Below are positions 1-8,764 of a DNA stretch of 64,000 bases, piece by piece. Source of the DNA: JASGDC01 sp047605865 (GTDB taxonomy: Bacteria; Actinomycetota; Actinomycetes; Actinomycetales; Micrococcaceae); NCBI GenBank assembly GCA_047605865.1, contig JASGFC010000005.1, forward strand, positions 4,313 to 68,312, given 5' to 3'. The position numbers and the translations under genes are program-made. The notes beneath the pieces were generated by a model. The model saw only the letters and a list, made by a program, of their open reading frames with translations, searched no databases and had not been told where the DNA came from. Each line of letters begins with the position of its first letter. The stretch's first letter is position 1.

Positions 1-2
1 AT

Positions 3-527
3 GCTTCTAGCCAATGGATTACTGGAGAAGAAGCACGTAAAGATACCCATCGTGATAGAACTCATGTAGATGCTCTTATTATTGGAACAGGCACCTTACT
101 TGCCGATAATCCAGCGTTAACTGCTCGAATTGATGGTGAATTAGCTATACACCAACCAAAAGCTATTGTTATTGGTTATCGTGATATTCCTCAAGATGCA
201 CTGCTAAGAAAGCATCCTGCAGGTTTTCAACACTTTAAAAATCATAATCTTAAGCAGATGCTCCTTGAATTAAGAAATCAAGGAATGGTTCATGTCATGG
301 TTGAAGGTGGTGCAAGCTTGCTTGCCGAATTTTTCAAAGCTGACCTTGTTGACAATGTTGTTGTTTATCTTGCACCGAAAATTTTAGGCTCAGGAAAAGC
401 CGCAATTGCTGATATGGGAATTAAAAATATTAAAGAAGCGTTAGAATTAGAGTACGATTCATTCTTCCCGCCACAATATTGTGGAAATGACATGAAACTT
501 CACTTGATTCCACACAGGAAGGCTTAA
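3..527 (+). CDS. ribD: Riboflavin biosynthesis protein RibD, reductase domain (5' end cut by window)
   Basis: Partial gene read in frame from base 3 to the stop at 525-527; the start and the N-terminal deaminase domain lie outside the window. The visible 174 residues are the C-terminal 5-amino-6-(5-phosphoribosylamino)uracil reductase domain, which uses NADPH in the second reduction step of riboflavin synthesis. Family signatures are SQWITGEEARKDTHRDR and DALIIGTGTLLADNPALTAR near the beginning and VEGGASLLAEFF further on. An ATG at 258 is internal and not a real start, because the homology runs through it from base 3. The stop is followed directly by the ATG of ribE (TAAATG), so it is the upstream member of a rib operon. 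Any FMN riboswitch would be upstream, outside the window. Confidence 0.93.
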   Translation, partial: ASSQWITGEEARKDTHRDRTHVDALIIGTGTLLADNPALTARIDGELAIHQPKAIVIGYRDIPQDALLRKHPAGFQHFKNHNLKQMLLELRNQGMVHVMVEGGASLLAEFFKADLVDNVVVYLAPKILGSGKAAIADMGIKNIKEALELEYDSFFPPQYCGNDMKLHLIPHRKA

Positions 528-1130
528 ATGTTCACAGGCATTATTGCAGAGCAGGGAACGGTTCTATCACTTGAGCTGCTTCAACAAGATGCAATCTTGA
601 CTCTTAAAGCTCCCCAAACCAGCACAGAAATGAAACATGGTGCTTCGCTTGCTGTCAATGGGGTTTGTCTTTCTGCACTTTCAGTCGAAGGTGACACGTT
701 AACCATGGAAATCATGGGAGAAACCCTACAACGCACTAATCTAGGTGAACTCAAAAAAGGAGAAAAAGTCAATCTTGAACTTCCGTTACGAGCTAATGCT
801 TTTCTTGATGGGCATATCGTTCAAGGCCACGTGGATGGAGTAGGAAAAATCTTAAAACGTACTGAGCATGGACCTTGGGAAACTGTCTGTTTTGAAGTGC
901 CTGAAAACTTAGCACCTTATATTGCTGAGAAAGGCTCTATCGCCATTGATGGCACCTCTTTGACAGTTACTGCAGTTAGTAAAAAGAGCAAGCAGCCACA
1001 ATGGTTTGAAGTAGCTCTCATTCCTTTGACTCGAGAAGAAAATATTTTGGGTACAAAAAAAATTGGCAGTAGCGTAAACTTTGAAGTTGATATCGTAGCA
1101 AAATATGTCGAACGTTTGGCAGGTCAGTGA
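528..1130 (+). CDS. ribE: Riboflavin synthase alpha chain
   Basis: 200 residues, the usual length. It catalyses dismutation of two 6,7-dimethyl-8-ribityllumazine molecules to riboflavin in the cytoplasm. The N-terminus MFTGIIAEQGTV is the classic family start, and there are two lumazine-binding repeats (about 1-97 and 98-195), each with a conserved NGVCLS or DGTSLT type segment. LDGHIVQGHVDGVG marks the start of the second repeat. It abuts ribD and overlaps ribB by 4 bases (GTGA), so translation is coupled. Called ribC in some organisms. Confidence 0.96.
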   Translation: MFTGIIAEQGTVLSLELLQQDAILTLKAPQTSTEMKHGASLAVNGVCLSALSVEGDTLTMEIMGETLQRTNLGELKKGEKVNLELPLRANAFLDGHIVQGHVDGVGKILKRTEHGPWETVCFEVPENLAPYIAEKGSIAIDGTSLTVTAVSKKSKQPQWFEVALIPLTREENILGTKKIGSSVNFEVDIVAKYVERLAGQ

Positions 1131-1732
1131 ATACTATTGAAGAAGCTATTGAAGCAATAGCCGCAGGTAAGGCCGTCATCGTGATGGATGATGAAGACCG
1201 CGAAAATGAAGGCGACATTATCTTCGCAGCTCAATATGCCACAAGTGAACTTATGGGTTGGACTATCCGCTATAGCTCTGGTGTCATTTGCATCCCAATG
1301 ATTAGAGAACGTGCTGAAAAATTAGCTCTACCACCTATGGTTGCACATAATGAAGACCCTAAAGGTACTGCTTATACAGTCAGTTGTGATGCTGCCCATG
1401 GAATTACAACAGGTATTAGCGCAAATGATAGAGCATTAGGTGCAAGAGTTCTATCTGATAAAAAAACAACTCCAGCAGACTTAACCAGGCCAGGTCATTT
1501 ATTTCCTCTCATCGCTCACGATAGTCTTCTCCAAGGTCGTGAAGGTCATACTGAAGCTGCCATCACACTTTGTTCTCTTGCTCACCTTGAACCAGTTGGT
1601 GTTCTTGTTGAACTTGTAGCAGAAGATGGAAACATGCTCCGCGGTCAAGATGTTATTGATTTTGCTCATAAGAATAATTGCCCTGTTATAACTATTGAAG
1701 AATTAAAAAAATATCCTCATGAAAAAAAGTGA
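1127..1732 (+). CDS. ribB: 3,4-dihydroxy-2-butanone 4-phosphate synthase (stand-alone RibB)
   Basis: 201 residues. It converts ribulose 5-phosphate to 3,4-dihydroxy-2-butanone 4-phosphate and formate, one of the two inputs for lumazine. The acidic metal-binding motif DDEDRENEGD is at about residues 21-30, and RPGHLFPL and REGHTEAA are present. The GTG start overlaps the ribE stop by 4 bases. In most actinobacteria this domain is fused to GTP cyclohydrolase II as RibBA. Here the frame stops right at the domain boundary and ribA continues in another frame with a 14-base overlap that contains a run of seven A. A sequencing error or slippage at that run is possible, but both proteins look complete. 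Confidence 0.93.
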   Translation: MNTIEEAIEAIAAGKAVIVMDDEDRENEGDIIFAAQYATSELMGWTIRYSSGVICIPMIRERAEKLALPPMVAHNEDPKGTAYTVSCDAAHGITTGISANDRALGARVLSDKKTTPADLTRPGHLFPLIAHDSLLQGREGHTEAAITLCSLAHLEPVGVLVELVAEDGNMLRGQDVIDFAHKNNCPVITIEELKKYPHEKK

Positions 1733-2327
1733 AAAAGTTTCTGTCCCAACACCTTTTGGTACCTTTGATATGCAGGCATGGCACGATGAGTCTCTCAATA
1801 CCGACCATGTAACAGTGAGTAAACAATGGCAGGGCATACCTTTAGTTCGGCTTCACTCTGAATGTTTGACAGGAGATATTTTTGGTTCATACCGTTGTGA
1901 TTGTGGTGAACAACTTCACGAGACACTTAAACTCATTAGTACTGAAGGTGGTATATTAATCTACCTGACAGCTCATGAAGGTCGAGGTATTGGTCTTTTA
2001 AATAAACTCAATGCTTATAAACTCCAAGATGAAGGCGTTGATACTATGCAAGCTAATATTGATTTAGGCTTTGAAGCTGATCAGCGAGATTACAGTGGTG
2101 CTACAGAGATTTTGAAAGAACTTGGTATTTCACGTCTTAAACTTTTAACGAACAATCCTTCTAAAGAAAAGTTTCTTGAAGATCATGGAATTGAAATCGT
2201 TGAACATCGTGATATCGAAGTTCCATCACGAGAAACTAATCAAAATTATTTAGCAACTAAAAAAGAACGTATGCATCATACTTTGAAATTAGATGGAAAA
2301 AAACATATCAATAAGGAGCAATCATGA
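1719..2327 (+). CDS. ribA: GTP cyclohydrolase II (stand-alone RibA)
   Basis: 202 residues, similar to free-standing RibA (about 196 in E. coli). It opens GTP to 2,5-diamino-6-ribosylamino-4-pyrimidinone 5'-phosphate, the first step of the purine branch of riboflavin synthesis. Zinc ligands are seen in HSECLTGDIFGSYRCDCG (three Cys), followed by AHEGRGIGL and the nucleotide-binding segment. The ATG lies inside the end of ribB, so translation is probably coupled to it. The last 25 residues are basic. It overlaps ribH by 4 bases (ATGA). Confidence 0.94.
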   Translation: MKKSEKVSVPTPFGTFDMQAWHDESLNTDHVTVSKQWQGIPLVRLHSECLTGDIFGSYRCDCGEQLHETLKLISTEGGILIYLTAHEGRGIGLLNKLNAYKLQDEGVDTMQANIDLGFEADQRDYSGATEILKELGISRLKLLTNNPSKEKFLEDHGIEIVEHRDIEVPSRETNQNYLATKKERMHHTLKLDGKKHINKEQS

Positions 2328-2797
2328 GCAGTGCAGGAATACCAACTCTTGAAGTAAAAGCTGAAGATGCACAAGGTATCAAATTAGCAGTAGTTGCTTC
2401 CTCATGGCATCGAGAAATTATGGATGCACTCATTGACGGAGCTAATCGTGCAGCTAGCGATGCAGGCCTAGAAGCTGATCATTACACAGCGCCAGGCACT
2501 TTAGAACTTCCTGTGATTGCTCAAGGCCTCGTTAAGAAAGGCTACGATGCTCTTGTTGCCCTTGGTGTTGTTATTAAAGGAGGCACACCTCACTTTGAGT
2601 ACGTTTGTGAAGGAATGACATATGGCCTCATGAAAGTCTCAGTAGAAAGTGGTGTACCTATTGGTAACGGAGTCTTAACATGTAACACTGAAGAACAAGC
2701 AATTGACCGTTCTGGTGTTGAAGGTGCAAGCGAAGATAAAGGCTATGAAGCAACTATAGCTGCATTACATTCAGCAATTACACTTAAATCTATGTAG
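2324..2797 (+). CDS. ribH: 6,7-dimethyl-8-ribityllumazine synthase
   Basis: 157 residues, normal length for the icosahedral or pentameric enzyme that condenses the RibB product with 5-amino-6-ribitylaminouracil. Motifs are VVASSWHREIMDAL near the N-terminus, APGTLELPVIAQ, ALGVVIKGGTPHFEYV with the catalytic His, and PIGNGVLTCNTEEQA. A good ribosome-binding site (aaggag) sits 5 bases before the ATG, inside the end of ribA. It is the last rib gene. The following 58 bases show no clear terminator before the next gene. Confidence 0.96.
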   Translation: MSSAGIPTLEVKAEDAQGIKLAVVASSWHREIMDALIDGANRAASDAGLEADHYTAPGTLELPVIAQGLVKKGYDALVALGVVIKGGTPHFEYVCEGMTYGLMKVSVESGVPIGNGVLTCNTEEQAIDRSGVEGASEDKGYEATIAALHSAITLKSM

Positions 2798-2855
2798 CAT
2801 TTTGTCAGAAGTAGCTAGTATCATGAGAGTAATAGCGTTTTAGGTAAGGTAATTT

Positions 2856-4316
2856 ATGATTTTAGAACTCCTCCTTTTGAGTGGTATCGTAGCGGCAGTT
2901 TCTTCTAGAGCAAATCAGCGCCAAGCACGCCGCCAATTTGGTTTATATGACCAAAATTTTAATCAGACTCAACCTCTAACTGGCGCACAACAGCCAGGGT
3001 ACTTTGCTAATGCCCAGCAATTAGCACTCGAAGAGCATAATCTTCGTGCCACCATCGGTACAAAAAATGCCCAGGCTGCCAATGCCATCGTACAATTAGA
3101 CGATTCCATTCGTTCAGGCGAAGAAGAACTTAACTTTGCTTATGCAGAGTTTGGTAAGTCTGCAACTGAACGTTTTGAAAATGCTCTTGAAGAAGCAAAA
3201 TACCAAATTGCAGAGTCTTATGCACTTAGGCAACGTATTGATATGCAACAATACTCTTCTTTATCTGAAGCAAATAACTATCTCGATGAGATTATAGGAC
3301 GCTGTTCTGAAGCACAAGATCTAATCAATAATGAGAAGTCTGTTTTTGATACTCTTCGTGCTCAAAGTGTTAATGCAGAACAATCAATTCATAACCTCAA
3401 TGAAGAAGTTCAAGAGAAGAAAGCTCAACTTTCTTCTTCTGCTGCTCTTATTGACAAAATGAACAGCGTTTATGCTACTGCATCGCTTCAAGTTATTCAA
3501 GATAATGTCGAGCAAGCTAACGGTAGAATTGTTTTCGCTGAGGAAAAAATCGAAGAAGCACAAGCTCTTGTCAATTCAGGAAATAAAACTGCTGCTGTTA
3601 TTAAAATCAGATACGCTGAGCAATCTTTAACACAAGCACAACAACTCATTGATTCAGTACAACGCCGTTCATCTGACCTGCAAACAGCAGCACTAACACT
3701 TAATACCTCTATTGCTGAAGCTACAAAAGAACTTGAATCAGCTGAAAAACTTGCTAAAACTAGTAAAAACTCTGCCCAAATAGAAACTGCTAGTGAAGAG
3801 CTTCAAGCCGTACTTTCTGGCATTAAGGCTGATGCAGAAAACAACAGCGTTGCTCCTTTTAAGGCAACGAAAAAACTAGATGATGCTCGCAATAAACTCA
3901 GTGATGCTTGTGCTGAAGCGCGTGACTTTGAAACTAAGAAAAAGCGTGCAACAGAAACACTTGATCATGCAATACTGGTGGCTCGAAGCCAGATTTCTGC
4001 AACTGAAGATTTTATTATGGCACGTCGTGGTGCTGTAGGTGCAGATGCCCGTGTCAAACTAGCTGAAGCTCAAAAAACTTTAGACACTGTTGCTCAATAT
4101 GAACAATCTGACCCTGTTAAAGCATTAGATCTTGCACAAGAAGCAGACAAATTAGCTTCTGAAGGTGGACAGCTTGCCAAAAAAGATGTTGATCAATTCG
4201 GCGTTGACAATGCTAGCCAAGATCAACCAACCACAGGTGCAATCTTAGGTGGAATGCTCGTTGATTCCTTGCTCAATAAAAATAAAAACCAGAGAAAGAA
4301 CTGGGACGAGCAATGA
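2856..4316 (+). CDS. Membrane-anchored coiled-coil protein, like the C-terminal part of actinobacterial TPM-domain proteins
   Basis: 486 residues. A short hydrophobic N-terminus (about 1-15) is followed by a basic stretch and then by more than 380 residues of mostly alpha-helical, Ala/Glu/Gln-rich sequence that should form coiled coils. Segments such as LRATIGTKNAQAANAIVQLD, SGEEELNFAYAEFG and YALRQRIDMQQ match, from memory of the family, the region downstream of the TPM domain in large actinobacterial membrane proteins. The TPM domain itself is missing. The weak TM plus basic residues suggest a mainly cytoplasmic location. The stop overlaps the trpE ATG (ATGA), so it is transcribed and translationally coupled with the trp operon. 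The function is unknown and no catalytic motif is visible. Confidence 0.8.
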   Translation: MILELLLLSGIVAAVSSRANQRQARRQFGLYDQNFNQTQPLTGAQQPGYFANAQQLALEEHNLRATIGTKNAQAANAIVQLDDSIRSGEEELNFAYAEFGKSATERFENALEEAKYQIAESYALRQRIDMQQYSSLSEANNYLDEIIGRCSEAQDLINNEKSVFDTLRAQSVNAEQSIHNLNEEVQEKKAQLSSSAALIDKMNSVYATASLQVIQDNVEQANGRIVFAEEKIEEAQALVNSGNKTAAVIKIRYAEQSLTQAQQLIDSVQRRSSDLQTAALTLNTSIAEATKELESAEKLAKTSKNSAQIETASEELQAVLSGIKADAENNSVAPFKATKKLDDARNKLSDACAEARDFETKKKRATETLDHAILVARSQISATEDFIMARRGAVGADARVKLAEAQKTLDTVAQYEQSDPVKALDLAQEADKLASEGGQLAKKDVDQFGVDNASQDQPTTGAILGGMLVDSLLNKNKNQRKNWDEQ

Positions 4317-5827
4317 AACTGCTGATTGAACCTGACTTAGAAGGATTCAAAAAACAAGCTCAATCCAGAAAAGTTATTTCTGTCTATGCCAAACTTCATG
4401 CTGAGCATGAAACACCACTGAGCATCTACGCTAAACTTGCCTACAACAAAGCTGGTTGTTTTTTGATGGAATCAGCTGAAAGCGAAGGCACTTGGTCTAG
4501 ATACTCTTTCATCGGTGTCAATTCAGTTGCATCATTACAAGTCAATGACGGCCAAGCTCACTGGAAAGGCCGAGTTCCTGAAGGAATTCCTACAGAAGGT
4601 CCAGTGCTAGAAGTGCTTAAAGAAACTTTAGTGCATTTACATACTGAATTTGATCCAAATCTTCCACCTTTTACCTCAGGTCTTGTTGGTTATTTCGGCT
4701 GGGATACTGTTAAGTTATGGGAAAATCTAAACGGTAATTCTCACGATGATCTCAACATTCCAACTATTTATCTCAATATGGTTTCTGACATGATTGTTTT
4801 TGACAATAAAGACAATACTATAATGGTCATTGCCAATGCTTTCAATATGGACAATACCGATGACAACGTTGAAATGGCATACCAAGATGCACATGCTCGA
4901 GTTCAAATTCTTGTCAGAGAGTTACAGAAACAATCTGAATTGTCTTATATGCAATGGGAAGATATTTCAGCAGAAGCTGAAGAATCTTGGGAAGAAGAAC
5001 AATACTTAAAAGCAATAGCTGTTTGTCAAGAGGCCATCAAAGAAGGAGAAACCTTTCAAATTGTACTTTCACGTAGATTTGAGCTTAAAAACAAAGCAAA
5101 CCCAGTAGATATTTATCGTGTTCTTCGAGCTAATAACCCTAGTCCCTACATGTATATTTATCATTGTGAAGATGCCAATGAAGAACAATTTAGCATCATT
5201 GGCTCTTCACCTGAAACTCTCGTTAAAGTCCGGGATTCAAAAGTTATTACCCATCCTATTGCTGGTTCACGCCCTCGCGGTGAAAATACATTTGAAGATT
5301 ACAGCAATGAGAAAAGCCTTATTAAAGACCAAAAAGAAATCTCTGAGCACCTGATGCTCGTGGATCTTTCTCGAAATGATCTATCTAAAGTGTGTAAAGC
5401 TGGTACTGTTACCGTTAATGATTTCATGCATGTTGAAAAGTATTCACACATTATGCACCTAGTCACTGAAGTTACTGGAGAACTAGCTGCAAACCACGAT
5501 GCTGTTGACGTACTTCAGGCAACATTTCCTGCTGGAACACTTTCAGGAGCACCAAAACCAAGAGCTTTAAAAATTATTGAAGAATTAGAGCCACAAAGCC
5601 GCGGAGTTTACGGTGGAGTAGTAGGTTATATGGATTATGCTGGCAATATGGATGTTGCCATTGCAATTCGTACTGCTTTATTACGTGGAAATAAGGCATA
5701 CGTTCAAGCAGGTGCTGGAATTGTAGCCGATTCCAAGCCAGAAAATGAATCTCTAGAGTCTAAGAACAAAGCTGCAGCACCACTGAATGCCGTTGCCACA
5801 GCGCAAAATATAAGGCCAGTATACTAG
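4313..5827 (+). CDS. trpE: Anthranilate synthase component I
   Basis: 504 residues. It makes anthranilate from chorismate with ammonia supplied by the TrpG subunit, which is not encoded here. The N-terminal half carries the tryptophan feedback region with LMESAESEGTWSRYSFIG. The C-terminal chorismate-binding domain (about 230-495) has FQIVLSRRFE, GSSPETLVK, HPIAGSRPRG, DLSRNDLSKVC, FPAGTLSGAPKPRA and the final QAGAGIVADSKPE. The ATG overlaps the stop of the preceding gene and the stop overlaps the next start by 1 base, showing tight operon coupling. trpG, trpD and trpF must lie elsewhere. Confidence 0.96.
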   Translation: MKLLIEPDLEGFKKQAQSRKVISVYAKLHAEHETPLSIYAKLAYNKAGCFLMESAESEGTWSRYSFIGVNSVASLQVNDGQAHWKGRVPEGIPTEGPVLEVLKETLVHLHTEFDPNLPPFTSGLVGYFGWDTVKLWENLNGNSHDDLNIPTIYLNMVSDMIVFDNKDNTIMVIANAFNMDNTDDNVEMAYQDAHARVQILVRELQKQSELSYMQWEDISAEAEESWEEEQYLKAIAVCQEAIKEGETFQIVLSRRFELKNKANPVDIYRVLRANNPSPYMYIYHCEDANEEQFSIIGSSPETLVKVRDSKVITHPIAGSRPRGENTFEDYSNEKSLIKDQKEISEHLMLVDLSRNDLSKVCKAGTVTVNDFMHVEKYSHIMHLVTEVTGELAANHDAVDVLQATFPAGTLSGAPKPRALKIIEELEPQSRGVYGGVVGYMDYAGNMDVAIAIRTALLRGNKAYVQAGAGIVADSKPENESLESKNKAAAPLNAVATAQNIRPVY

Positions 5828-6381
5828 TGATAAAAATCAGCAAATCTAAAATTATTGGACTTTTTCTGCTCTTAGCACTCCTTGTCCTTGCCACTACAAC
5901 TCAAAGTTGGTTTAGCGTTTCAGCAGCAAATGCTGCTGCAAAAGTGCAAGCAGTGCAAGTACAAGGTAAAGATGCTGCAACTTCAGTTCCAGCTTTTGCC
6001 ATCGTTGCTGCTGCTACAGCATTAGCACTGACTATTGCTCAGAAAAGAACAGCCCTACTGTTATCGGTCTTTGCTGTCCTTGCTTCTATTGCAACAACAA
6101 TTGGTGTAGTTGTTGCTTTCATGAATCCGCACCAAGCTGTGCGAGAAACAGCAGGTAAATTGCTTGGGAGCGTCAGTGAAAGTCAACAAATTTCAACAAA
6201 CTTGCCACTTTATATAGCTTTGTTTGCAAGTTTGTGTATGGTAGCAACAGCTTTTTTTGCAGTACTTAATGTTAATACATGGAAAACTACTTCAAAATAT
6301 GAACGTAATTCACTCTCAGATCATGGTGATTCAATTGATAGTTGGGATGCTTTAACGCAAGGAAACGATCCTACAAAATAG
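5827..6381 (+). CDS. Trp operon-associated integral membrane protein (TIGR02234-like)
   Basis: 184 residues with a GTG start that shares one base with the trpE stop. Four hydrophobic helices are visible at about 8-27, 54-72, 76-98 and 126-147. The motif TTTQSWFSV after the first helix is the typical feature of the small membrane protein found next to trpE in many actinobacteria (family Trp_oprn_chp). The C-terminal 35 residues are hydrophilic. The role is not established; position suggests a link to tryptophan or aromatic metabolism, perhaps transport. The assignment rests on topology and location, with weak primary-sequence support. Confidence 0.8.
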   Translation: MIKISKSKIIGLFLLLALLVLATTTQSWFSVSAANAAAKVQAVQVQGKDAATSVPAFAIVAAATALALTIAQKRTALLLSVFAVLASIATTIGVVVAFMNPHQAVRETAGKLLGSVSESQQISTNLPLYIALFASLCMVATAFFAVLNVNTWKTTSKYERNSLSDHGDSIDSWDALTQGNDPTK

Positions 6382-6449
6382 CACTATTAAGAATTTATAT
6401 CAACTCTGAAGAACCCCTTCAAAAATAGCAACACTACATGAAAACAAGG

Positions 6450-6455
6450 TATACT
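6450..6455 (+). promoter_or_regulatory. -10 hexamer of a probable leaderless promoter
   Basis: TATACT ends 7 bases before the ATG at 6463 and there is no purine-rich ribosome-binding site between them. Initiation would fall at or next to the start codon, as in leaderless actinobacterial messages. A matching -35 box is weak (TAGCAA, 18 bases upstream). Confidence 0.5.
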
Positions 6456-6462
6456 AAGAGCT

Positions 6463-6723
6463 ATGACAGAGAAAACACAAGTAATTAATCAAGCCGTTAA
6501 TAATGAAATACCTATTGGGCACGGAAACACTCCAGCAGCCTGGGCTTTTACAGGTATTGGACTCTTCGGAGCACTTATCGCTACTATTGCAGCTTGTATT
6601 CCTAGTCATCCTTGGGTTTATGTTGGTTTCGCAGTTATAATTATTGGTGGCATTGTCAGCTACGCTATGAAACAAGCTGGCTACGGCAAGGGTGGCAGCA
6701 AACTTAAACCCAACCAACACTAG
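6463..6723 (+). CDS. Small two-helix membrane protein with HGxTPAAW motif (DUF6704-like)
   Basis: 86 residues. A short hydrophilic N-terminus carries IGHGNTPAAW, the conserved HG...P-W signature of a small membrane protein found between trpE and trpC in Micrococcales. Two membrane helices follow (about 25-45 and 49-66), then a Gly/Lys-rich tail. Function is unknown. It begins just downstream of its own -10 box, so it and trpC could be transcribed separately from trpE. A minus-strand reading of similar length is only its shadow. Confidence 0.78.
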   Translation: MTEKTQVINQAVNNEIPIGHGNTPAAWAFTGIGLFGALIATIAACIPSHPWVYVGFAVIIIGGIVSYAMKQAGYGKGGSKLKPNQH

Positions 6724-6740
6724 GCTACATCTCATACTTT

Positions 6741-7544
6741 ATGGAAAGCATTTTACAAAAAATTATTTCTGGTGTGCAAGAAGATTTGCAAGCACGACAA
6801 CGCAATTTACCTCTTGAAGAGATTCAACAGTTAGCTCAGGAACGAACTCCTGCACTTGATTCTTATAAAGCCCTTAATCAAGATGGTTTTCAAATTATCG
6901 CAGAAATTAAAAGATCAAGTCCGTCAAAGGGAATTCTTGCAGCCATAACAGATCCTGCAGAACTTGCCACTCAATATGTACGTGGTGGTGCTGCAATGAT
7001 TAGCGTTTTGACTGAAGAACGCAGATTCATGGGCACTCTTGATGACCTCAAAGAAGTACGCCAAGCTGTTGATATACCTATCTTGCGTAAAGATTTTATG
7101 GTTGATGAATACCAATTTTACGAAGCTCGAGCTTATGGTGCAGATATGACATTACTCATCGCTTCAGCATTAGATGATGCGCAGTTGAAAGACTTTTACC
7201 AACTTTCCCATGAGCTTGAAATGGATGCCATGATTGAGACTCATAGCGAATCTGAGCTTGAAAGAGCGGCTAATCTAGGAGCTAACATCATTGGAGTCAA
7301 TGTGAGGAATCTTAAAAACTTGGCCGTAGATCCACAACACTTTACTGATTTAAGAGACCATTTCCCTGATGCTCTTATTGTTGCTGAATCAGGTGTAACT
7401 GGAGAAGATGTCGTGACTGGTTATGCAATCCATGGAGCTAAGGCCGCCCTTGTTGGCGAGGCGCTAGTGCGTGGTAATAATCCTACTCAGAATGTGCAAA
7501 ACTATATCGCTGCCGGTAACACTGGGCTACAGATGCGAGCATAA
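6741..7544 (+). CDS. trpC: Indole-3-glycerol phosphate synthase
   Basis: 267 residues, a complete TIM-barrel enzyme that decarboxylates and closes CdRP to indole-3-glycerol phosphate. Motifs are IIAEIKRSSPSKG (catalytic Lys), ISVLTEERRFMGTLDDL, PILRKDFMVDEYQFYEA, IETHSESELERA, GVNVRNLKNL and VAESGV. The ATG is 17 bases after the small membrane protein. trpB starts 2 bases after its stop, so trpC, trpB and trpA form one unit. Confidence 0.96.
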   Translation: MESILQKIISGVQEDLQARQRNLPLEEIQQLAQERTPALDSYKALNQDGFQIIAEIKRSSPSKGILAAITDPAELATQYVRGGAAMISVLTEERRFMGTLDDLKEVRQAVDIPILRKDFMVDEYQFYEARAYGADMTLLIASALDDAQLKDFYQLSHELEMDAMIETHSESELERAANLGANIIGVNVRNLKNLAVDPQHFTDLRDHFPDALIVAESGVTGEDVVTGYAIHGAKAALVGEALVRGNNPTQNVQNYIAAGNTGLQMRA

Positions 7545-7546
7545 TA

Positions 7547-8764
7547 ATGAGTTTGCTCAATGCTCAAGGCCCCTACTTTGGTGAATTTGGTGGCCGTTTT
7601 GTTCCTGAAGCTTTAGTTGCAGCTCTTAATGAACTTGAACGTCATTATCGGGAAGCTAAAAAAGATCCTGCCTTTCAAAAAGAACTGGCACAGCTTAATA
7701 AAGACTATACTGGACGTCCGTCAATCCTTACCGAAGCACCTAAATTTGCGGCTACAGTAGGTGGTGCAAGGATCTTTTTAAAACGAGAAGATTTAAACCA
7801 TACTGGTTCGCACAAAATTAACAATGTTCTTGGTCAAGCTCTCTTAGCTAAACGTATGGGTAAAACTAGATTGATTGCAGAAACTGGCGCTGGTCAACAT
7901 GGGGTTGCAACAGCAACTGCTGCTGCACTTTTTGATATGGACTGTGTTGTTTATATGGGCTACCAGGATACCCAACGTCAGGCTCTTAATGTTGCAAGAA
8001 TGCAGATGTTGGGAGCTAAGGTGGTAGCTGTGGCACATGGTTCACAAACTTTGAAAGACGCTATCAATGAAGCTTTACGTGACTGGGTTGCACATGTTGA
8101 CACCACACATTACTTATTAGGAACAGTAGCAGGACCACATCCTTTTCCTGAAATGGTGCGAGATTTTCATAGTGTTATAGGTACTGAAGCGAAAGAGCAA
8201 CTTCAAGAAATTACTGGCCAGTTACCAACAGCTGTAGCTGCGTGTGTTGGCGGCGGGTCAAATGCTATTGGTATCTTTCATGCATTTTTAGACGATGAAA
8301 ATGTTAAACTTTACGGATTTGAAGCTGCTGGAAAAGGTATTCATACCGATCAACACGCAGCAACTTTAAATAAAGGTAGTGTTGGTGTATTACATGGAGC
8401 TAAGTCATATATGCTTCAAGATGATGATGGACAAACCATAGAATCTCATTCAATTTCTGCCGGCTTAGATTACCCTGGTATTGGCCCTGAACACTCTTAC
8501 CTTAAAGAGTTAAAACGAGTAGAATATCAAGCAATCACTGATGATGAAGCTATGGATGCTTTCCTTACTTTATGCCGTACTGAAGGAATCATTCCTGCAA
8601 TTGAATCGTCACATGCACTAGCTGGTGCGCTTGAAATTGCAGCAACAATGAACAAAGATGATATTGTACTAGTCAATCTATCAGGACGTGGAGATAAAGA
8701 TGTTGCAACTGCTGCACAATATTTCCACTTCGGTGATGAAGATAAAGTAGTAGGAAATGAGTAA
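7547..8764 (+). CDS. trpB: Tryptophan synthase beta chain
   Basis: 405 residues. The PLP enzyme joins indole to serine. The pyridoxal lysine is in HTGSHKINNVLGQA (about residue 90), followed by ETGAGQHGVATA, and the phosphate-binding loop CVGGGSNAIGIF lies near 230. GRGDKD near the C-terminus is also typical. The N-terminus begins with GPYFGEFGGRFVPEAL, as in the family. It overlaps trpA by 8 bases, consistent with equimolar production of the alpha2-beta2 complex. Confidence 0.97.
   Translation: MSLLNAQGPYFGEFGGRFVPEALVAALNELERHYREAKKDPAFQKELAQLNKDYTGRPSILTEAPKFAATVGGARIFLKREDLNHTGSHKINNVLGQALLAKRMGKTRLIAETGAGQHGVATATAAALFDMDCVVYMGYQDTQRQALNVARMQMLGAKVVAVAHGSQTLKDAINEALRDWVAHVDTTHYLLGTVAGPHPFPEMVRDFHSVIGTEAKEQLQEITGQLPTAVAACVGGGSNAIGIFHAFLDDENVKLYGFEAAGKGIHTDQHAATLNKGSVGVLHGAKSYMLQDDDGQTIESHSISAGLDYPGIGPEHSYLKELKRVEYQAITDDEAMDAFLTLCRTEGIIPAIESSHALAGALEIAATMNKDDIVLVNLSGRGDKDVATAAQYFHFGDEDKVVGNE

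Noticed and set aside
1..527. FMN riboswitch for the rib operon
   Set aside because: The window begins inside ribD, so the leader is not present; no such element appears before ribE, ribB, ribA or ribH.
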